Shown here in pieces: positions 58,843-64,000 of a DNA stretch of 64,000 bases. Within the stretch, counting starts at the first letter, position 1. Every line of letters begins with the position of its first letter. The translations under genes were made by a program, and so were the position numbers. Below the pieces are notes generated by a model that did no database searches, had not been told where the DNA came from, and saw only the letters and a list, made by a program, of their open reading frames with translations. This stretch comes from Aplectana chamaeleonis (lineage: Eukaryota > Nematoda > Chromadorea > Rhabditida > Cosmocercidae), in the NCBI GenBank assembly GCA_029168955.1, contig JAPDOI010000131.1, forward strand, positions 1,240,001 through 1,304,000, written 5' to 3'.

Positions 58843-59439
58843 CTATCAAAAGGGTCTTCCAAGCGAAAGAGGTTTGGTTGGCGTCAGAAACGTCCCAACA
58901 AAGGGAACAATAGGTAAGTAGAATGAGGAGAGTCTACAAAAAGCGAACAATATTTTCTGAGACTAATTTCCTGGCCGATACTTCTTAACAGCGAAAACAA
59001 AACCGTTGTGGTACTTCACGAGGAAGACTTCAATGGTTTCCCAAGAATGGACTTCAATTATTTGACGAGATTATAAGAAAATACTCTCATTAGATGCTGC
59101 ACTTTGGTTTCGCTTCTCGTAGCAGCTGGAGCTAACCGTCCGTCTGTGTTTTTGGCATCATCTTCTATTCTGATGGTAAGTATTAGGTTTACATGCACAT
59201 ACTTTTTAACGGTTCTCGTGTAGTCAAGACCATTTTTGGAACCACAGAGTGCTTCCGTGTAGAGCGCCGCAACGGTTTGTTTTTGCTGTTAAGAAGTATC
59301 GGCCAGGGAAATTAGTCTCAGAAAATATTGTTCGCTTTTTGTAGACTCTCCTCATTCTACTTACCTATTGTTCCCTTTTTGTTGGGACGTTTCTGACGCC
59401 AACCAAACCTCTTTCGCTTGGAAGACCCCTTTTTGATAG
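58843..59439. repeat. Inverted repeat at the 5' end of element 2
   Basis: Arms start CTATCAAAA as in element 1 and pair over about 160 bp. The loop differs: its right part (about 59150-59262) is the reverse complement of 51126-51232 in element 1. Confidence 0.85.
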
Positions 59440-59593
59440 AATCAAAATTAGCGTTGGACATGAGAGCAAAGAATATTGTGAGAAAGAGTAGAATCTGGCT
59501 AGCACTTTAGCGTCAATAGGTACGATGCTTAATGTGATTTAAGAACATTAAAGCTCGTCCCGGTACAAAACCGAGACAAAACCTGGACGAGGC

Positions 59594-60129
59594 CAAGTAT
59601 GTTTGTCGTCTTTTTCTCTCTAAACCTTTTTCTGGGTCTCGAGTAGTAGGACCTACAAGAAAAAATCGCGAAAAAACCACTGTTTTGGGTCAAACTTGAA
59701 GCCTGAACTTTCTTGCCTTTTGATGGTGGACGAGCCCACTCCACATCATCGACATCGACGACCTCTTATATAAGGAACATCAGCTGGCTTGAAATTGAAT
59801 TTCAATCAATGAACCTTCGGATTTATGTACACATCTAGTCTGAAACATTGGTTGAAGTGCTTTCTTTCATTGTTCAACTGTTTTTATTAGGTAAATTTGC
59901 ATTTATTTCTTCCTCTAAATGACGATTATTTTTGACTGCTCGGCATGAGACTACGATCGTTTGGGTCGGCGCTGTGCGCGTGTGCACGAGCTAAATAGCT
60001 TCTTTGGGCCCTGGAAACTCTAATTCTAGCCCGTTTTTCACCGCGCTACCTTCATAGTTTTTATATGTTTTTGATCTAAGCTGATTTTTGTAGTTTTTTC
60101 GATAACGTTTTTCATCGTGACCACTGCCT
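59594..60129 (+). mobile_element. 548-type TTAA MITE, copy 4
   Basis: Same orientation as 22029-22576 (GTTTGTCGTCTTTTTCTCTC through GACCACTGCCT), TTAA at 60130-60133. The left terminus is eroded and no left TTAA remains. Confidence 0.75.
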
Positions 60130-60142
60130 TTAAGGTCCTTAA

Positions 60143-60585
60143 GGCTCCGTCCATACGTGGCGAAAGCGTGCGATTACGCAAAATCGATGGTCATCGTGGG
60201 CACACGATTCGCTAGCTGCTCACAGGCTCTCCTTCTCGCGCGCCCTGGCCGCTCGCTCTCGTGCGCTTACGCCCGCACCTAGAAGCAAGCCGCAAGTTTC
60301 AAGCTAACTGCTCTATCACCAAAGCAAGTGTCGTTGAATTTGTATCGAAACTGCTGCCCTTGTTCTCCACAATCCCACCACGGAAGTCGAAAACCGTGGG
60401 GAATCATCAGCCGTTGCGCCGACTCGAGCGCTTGAGCACCCGATCAAACTTTTCAATCGAATCAACACAAGGTACGGGGGTGTTTGCCTGCGTTAATTTG
60501 CGGGCACGGGCTGCTCCGGCGTTGAGGAGCGTCGAGAGGCGCACAATAGCGGGAACGCCCGCTTTCGCCACGTATGGACGCTGCC
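60143..60585 (+). mobile_element. PIF/Harbinger-type MITE (443 bp)
   Basis: Ends GGCTCCGTCCATACGTGGCG and CGCCACGTATGGACGCTGCC, TAA at 60140-60142 and 60586-60588. Same family as 40223-41805, in reverse, and lacking the nested insert. Confidence 0.85.
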
Positions 60586-62600
60586 TAAATCACATGAAAT
60601 ATCGATCCTATTGACAATACGATCTCTGACGAAAGCTCCCTTGTAGCCCCGGAGTAATTTGCCGGTTTTGATGATGTTTTCGTCGGCGCGTCAACTTCCA
60701 CATTTGCGCGACAGCCGACGAGCAATCCACACAATGGGCACTTCGGCGCGCCGGCGGGGCGTTTATGTGCACTTCCTCGCGCCGGCGGGGCGTTTATGAG
60801 CACTTCCTCGCGCCACTTCTCATCAAGTGTGACGTCATTGTTGAGCGTCCTCGTCATTGATTGGTCACCATTTGAGCTGCTGGCATTGTAGCTTTCAGAC
60901 CTAGCCCATCCCAGCGGTTTTCATCGGTAAAAACCTCAAGCCAAACACAAGAATCGTTCCAAAATGGGTGGATAGGCATGCTTCGCTTGGTGTTTTCAAA
61001 GATAAAAGCTGCGCTTGTGTTTTTCCTTTTTTCAAATTTTCTTACAGTTTATTTGCTTATTTCATATTCTTGCTGTTGTTTGTCTTTGTTTTCTCATTCC
61101 CCGTTAACCCCTTTTTTCAGATTAAGATCTCTTTTTATTCAACTAATTTGTGTTTTTGCTTATATCAACTCTTTCACCGCACCGAAACAGCCAGTTTTGG
61201 GGGGCTGCGGATGTTGAAACGTGATGACGTTCAGGAAAAATCAGATAAAATTTCGCATCAGGGAAGTTGCTTGTTCTCATCTGTTTTCAAGATCAATTTC
61301 GTTTTTATTGTAATAGGTTTATATGAAGGGAACGTCAAAGAAAAGCATACATTTCTGAAAAAAATCTGAAACGAACCCTTTTTGGAAAAAAATGGAAACA
61401 GTGCGTCATCTTCAGCAGTTTTTAATCACCCCTCCTGTTGTGATTTCAGAAGAAAAAAAGGTCTCCGAAGCTTGAAAACACCATATTGTTGTGGGAAACA
61501 ATTGCATATTTTTGAAAAGGCTCTTTTTGATTACCCAGCCAAATTTTTTTATGGAGGAATGCACTGTGTATAGTTCGGTCACTGGCTTGCTTCCTGGAGA
61601 AAAACAATTAAAAATCTTACGTGGCTGGCGCGGGCGGTTTAAATGTCACCGGCGGCTGGCAGTATGGTAAACTGACCAGCTGCGCTCTCCTCTCGCCCTG
61701 AGCCGATTAGCAGGCCGGCGCACGCTACCGCCGCGCCAGGCGCGGACAAGATTTAGATGTTTCTTGAGGACGCAAGCCACCAACCTAACTATATGACACT
61801 CAAAATCGTATTTCGTCTTCTATCTACAACTTCTTCTCGCTTTTCGTTTAACTAGGTCTTTCTCGAATTTCACATCTCTATGTAATGTGCGATTTCGATA
61901 GTGATAACTCTACATGTTGATACTATTGTCCTATTAAGACGCCAATTAGGTCGTCTTTGATGGAACGCGTGATTCCTTCGGGCTGTTGCCGACTAGACAG
62001 TTAACACAACTGAAACAAGCGTCGAATAATGTGTGCCGTTGGAACGCACACTTACTACGCGGCGCTTACGCGCAAGTTTTTAAGTTGGAACTTGGTCATG
62101 ATCCCAGGTTGAGACTAGTGTCGTCTAAAAGGCGGGCATTGAGGATAACGTGGCAATTAGCCAGTGCGATGGCTCGCCGTAGTTAACACCTTGTTAACGT
62201 CTCTCGTGCCCCGACGAGGCTCCGCCTCCCTGGGACAGAACGCCCGTCATCCGGAAAACGTTCCGTTTTCGTTAAGTTGAACGTTTTATTCTGGGATAAT
62301 TATGCTTATCGATAGATCGTCCCAAGTGATCGTTTCAGGTTCAGATCCAGACAAACTCTTCATTATTACGGATCATGCAGAGTAATATTGCTGGTTTGGG
62401 CTTAATTCTAATGAACCTGTTTTTTGATTTCCTTTTTCTCATTTCACCTACATATCCATACGCCTCGCGGAAAACCGTTGGAAGAAATGCACTTTTATAA
62501 CGTAATTGCTCACACAGTGTGGTCATATCGCACTCCAAATATCGCGGATCATTTGAAAGGTGAATGTACGGTACTGAATTGATATCGCAAAGGATGGAAC
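60586..62600. other. No supported gene; small tandem repeat at 60739-60817
   Basis: 60739-60817 holds about 2.5 copies of a 31-bp G+C-rich unit (GCACTTCCTCGCGCCGGCGG). 61640-61745 is G+C-rich. 61980-62190 is open for 66 codons without a recognised domain. Confidence 0.4.
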
Positions 62601-62607
62601 CCGATTT

Positions 62608-62630
62608 AGGGCAGTGTCCACGATAGTATT
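62608..62630. mobile_element. Possible TTAA-family MITE left terminus
   Basis: TTTAGGGCAGTGTCCACGAT matches the terminus of MITE C (reverse complement of 17135-17159) with changes in the TTAA. No right end was identified, so this is a remnant. Confidence 0.35.
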
Positions 62631-62639
62631 CCTTTTTCA

Positions 62640-64000
62640 GTTTTCAGTGTGAGATGCTGTGCTGGCAGATGCTGGAGTGGATAGGGTTAGAGAAAACAGC
62701 AAGATCGGGACAAGTTGATAAAAACGGCCGCGAAGTGGATTTTGTAAGCCCAGTACGCCTGCGAAACCCGCCCCGCCCCCATTCTGACAAACGTGTGGCG
62801 GCGCTGATTTTTTCGGAGGCCAATTGCCGATCCACTCCGTCAAGTCCAGACTGATCGATTCGCGCACATTTCGTAGAGCGCGCTTGCTAAAACTAGGAGA
62901 GCGCGTTATCTCGTTCGCGCTCTGAACCTGTCCATACGCTAGAAACCGCTATTTTAGCTTATTCTGAGCGATTTTCTTCGCAGTTTGTTCGCTATTCGAT
63001 AGCTCACGACCGAACAACCGTGGAGCGTTATGCGCCAGCATTTGAGCGCTGGCACGCGACGCTCCAGAGACTTGACGCTTGCCGCTGGTCGTTGGCTACG
63101 AACGGAGCCTGACCAATCAAATGTGCGCTTCGCGAATACTTCCTTCCTAGCATGTGTATTGGTACGCAAGGTGCACGCTCACGCCGCTTCGCGGCGTGCT
63201 TGTAAGCGTGTAATATGACTCATAGATTAATGCAAGCATTACCAGATGGGAGCTTAGTTATTATCATTCCTCGAATTTCAGTTCGGTCCCACACACTTCC
63301 CCCGGCGCTTCGAGCACTCCAGTTGGGTCCCTCACATTTTTCTTGGCGTTTAGCGCACCCCCAGTTGGGTCCCGCACACTCTGCCGTCAACGGTCAGCGG
63401 TCAACTTTTAGCCGTTTTTTATTATGTATGATATTTTGTGACGGACGGCTAATTGTATTTTTCTTGCTTATGAGATGGTTCAATACAGTAAATTCATGTC
63501 TTTCATTTCCGATAGGTTCCTGTTTTTGGACTAGGTTCGAAATCATTGTGAAAATCTTGAATAACCTTTGCTGATCAGGTTGTTAGTATGAGCATTAACA
63601 ATTATGTTTAAATGTTGTTATTGTTCAATGTATAATATGAAGTCTTTAAATTACGTTGTCTTCTCGTTCTGAAATAGGTTTTGTTGTGCTTTGCGCACGT
63701 TTTTATCATACAAGGTGCACTCGCTGACCCTATGGGGATAGTTAGTATTGTTGACGTCGGATAGGGATTGAACTTGAGCAAGAGAAAAGATAATGGCGCA
63801 TCCTGCGTGTCTAGACCATGTCTAGACGCGCACTGTTGATGTAAGACTCGAGATCAATCTATTACTGTCAGCTAATGAAGGTTCTAAAAAAGCCACCCTT
63901 CCTATGCTTCTTTGGCGAGCGCAACGTAGACAAATCACGTAAGCGACGCAATATCTGCCTTTCCGTAATCCAGAGAACAGGATCCTTTGAGTGTTTCAAT
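62640..64000. other. Unassigned; hairpin at 63181-63200 and three short repeats at 63275-63390
   Basis: ACGCCGC, loop TTC, GCGGCGT forms a perfect short hairpin near 63182. 63275-63390 has three ~45-bp degenerate direct repeats (GTTGGGTCCC-CACA, then GGCG..TAGCGCAC). No gene supported to the window end. Confidence 0.4.

Larger units (their letters stand above)
52012..59439 (-). mobile_element. Helentron-like (HINE) element 2 with expanded central minisatellite
   Basis: Same orientation and architecture as element 1. Left 300 bp essentially identical (hairpin 52015-52037; AGAGGTTTGGTT 52036-52047). Right subterminal repeat AACCAAACCTCT at 59401-59412, ending GATAG at 59439. Both outer boundaries fall at the same element bases as in element 1 while the flanks differ, as expected for a transposed unit. 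The array is about 2 kb longer than in element 1. Confidence 0.6.

Noticed and set aside
52222..58862. More-than-1200-codon open frames in array 2 as a giant secreted or structural gene
   Set aside because: Same period artefact. The minus-strand frame ends in the CCCTCGT short repeat rather than a credible N- or C-terminus.
60968..61369. 133-codon frame with hydrophobic N-terminal stretch as a membrane protein
   Set aside because: The hydrophobicity comes from T-rich low-complexity DNA (many TTT/CTT codons), with no recognisable family or splice sites.

Overview
The window looks like intergenic, transposon-dense DNA from a nematode. The best-preserved coding sequence is an RTE-type non-LTR retrotransposon. 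From family knowledge, its single endonuclease plus reverse transcriptase ORF resembles the RTE elements of hookworm-type strongylid nematodes. That assignment is inference; no database was available. No intact host protein-coding gene could be supported anywhere in the 64 kb, and almost every long open frame is a transposon relic, a tandem-repeat artefact or chance.

Layout. 1-7.8 kb: dispersed repeats, a TTAA-flanked MITE (2658-3275), a decayed Penelope-like reverse transcriptase (3280-4790) and tandem-repeat debris. 7841-10985: a nearly full-length but frameshifted RTE element. 11-15.3 kb: repeats, a tRNA-derived SINE-like unit and an old 2.1-kb palindrome. 15.4-17.9 kb: three palindromic MITEs joined end to end through shared TTAA sites, flanked by ~168-bp units in opposite orientations. 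22-24.4 kb: more TTAA MITEs and A/T-rich tandem repeats. 25044-29473: a 4.43-kb near-perfect palindrome with TA duplications, sitting inside the endonuclease ORF of a second, non-RTE LINE (fragments 24955-25041 and 29476-30225). 31.9-38.1 kb: Tc1/mariner-type and hAT-type MITEs, hairpins and a second RTE fragment on the minus strand. 40113-42641: a Russian doll of four MITEs. 42852-45688: a large palindrome carrying tRNA-like sequences in both arms, later hit by two elements with exact 8-bp duplications.

46111-59439 is the most striking part. Two same-orientation copies (5.45 and 7.43 kb) of one composite unit each carry a huge 42-bp minisatellite (about 104 and 152 units). Each unit contains a 16-bp perfect palindrome centred on TGACGTCA, the ATF/CREB response element. 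On the minus strand both copies begin CTATCAAAAAGG, carry a 12-bp subterminal inverted repeat at each end, finish with a 10-bp-stem hairpin three bases from the 3' terminus, and lie between T and T. I read them as non-autonomous Helentron-like rolling-circle elements whose central tandem repeats have expanded enormously.

The genes do not form a pathway. The biology here is successive transposition, nesting and repeat expansion, and many insertions can be ordered from target-site duplications and empty-site comparisons within the window.
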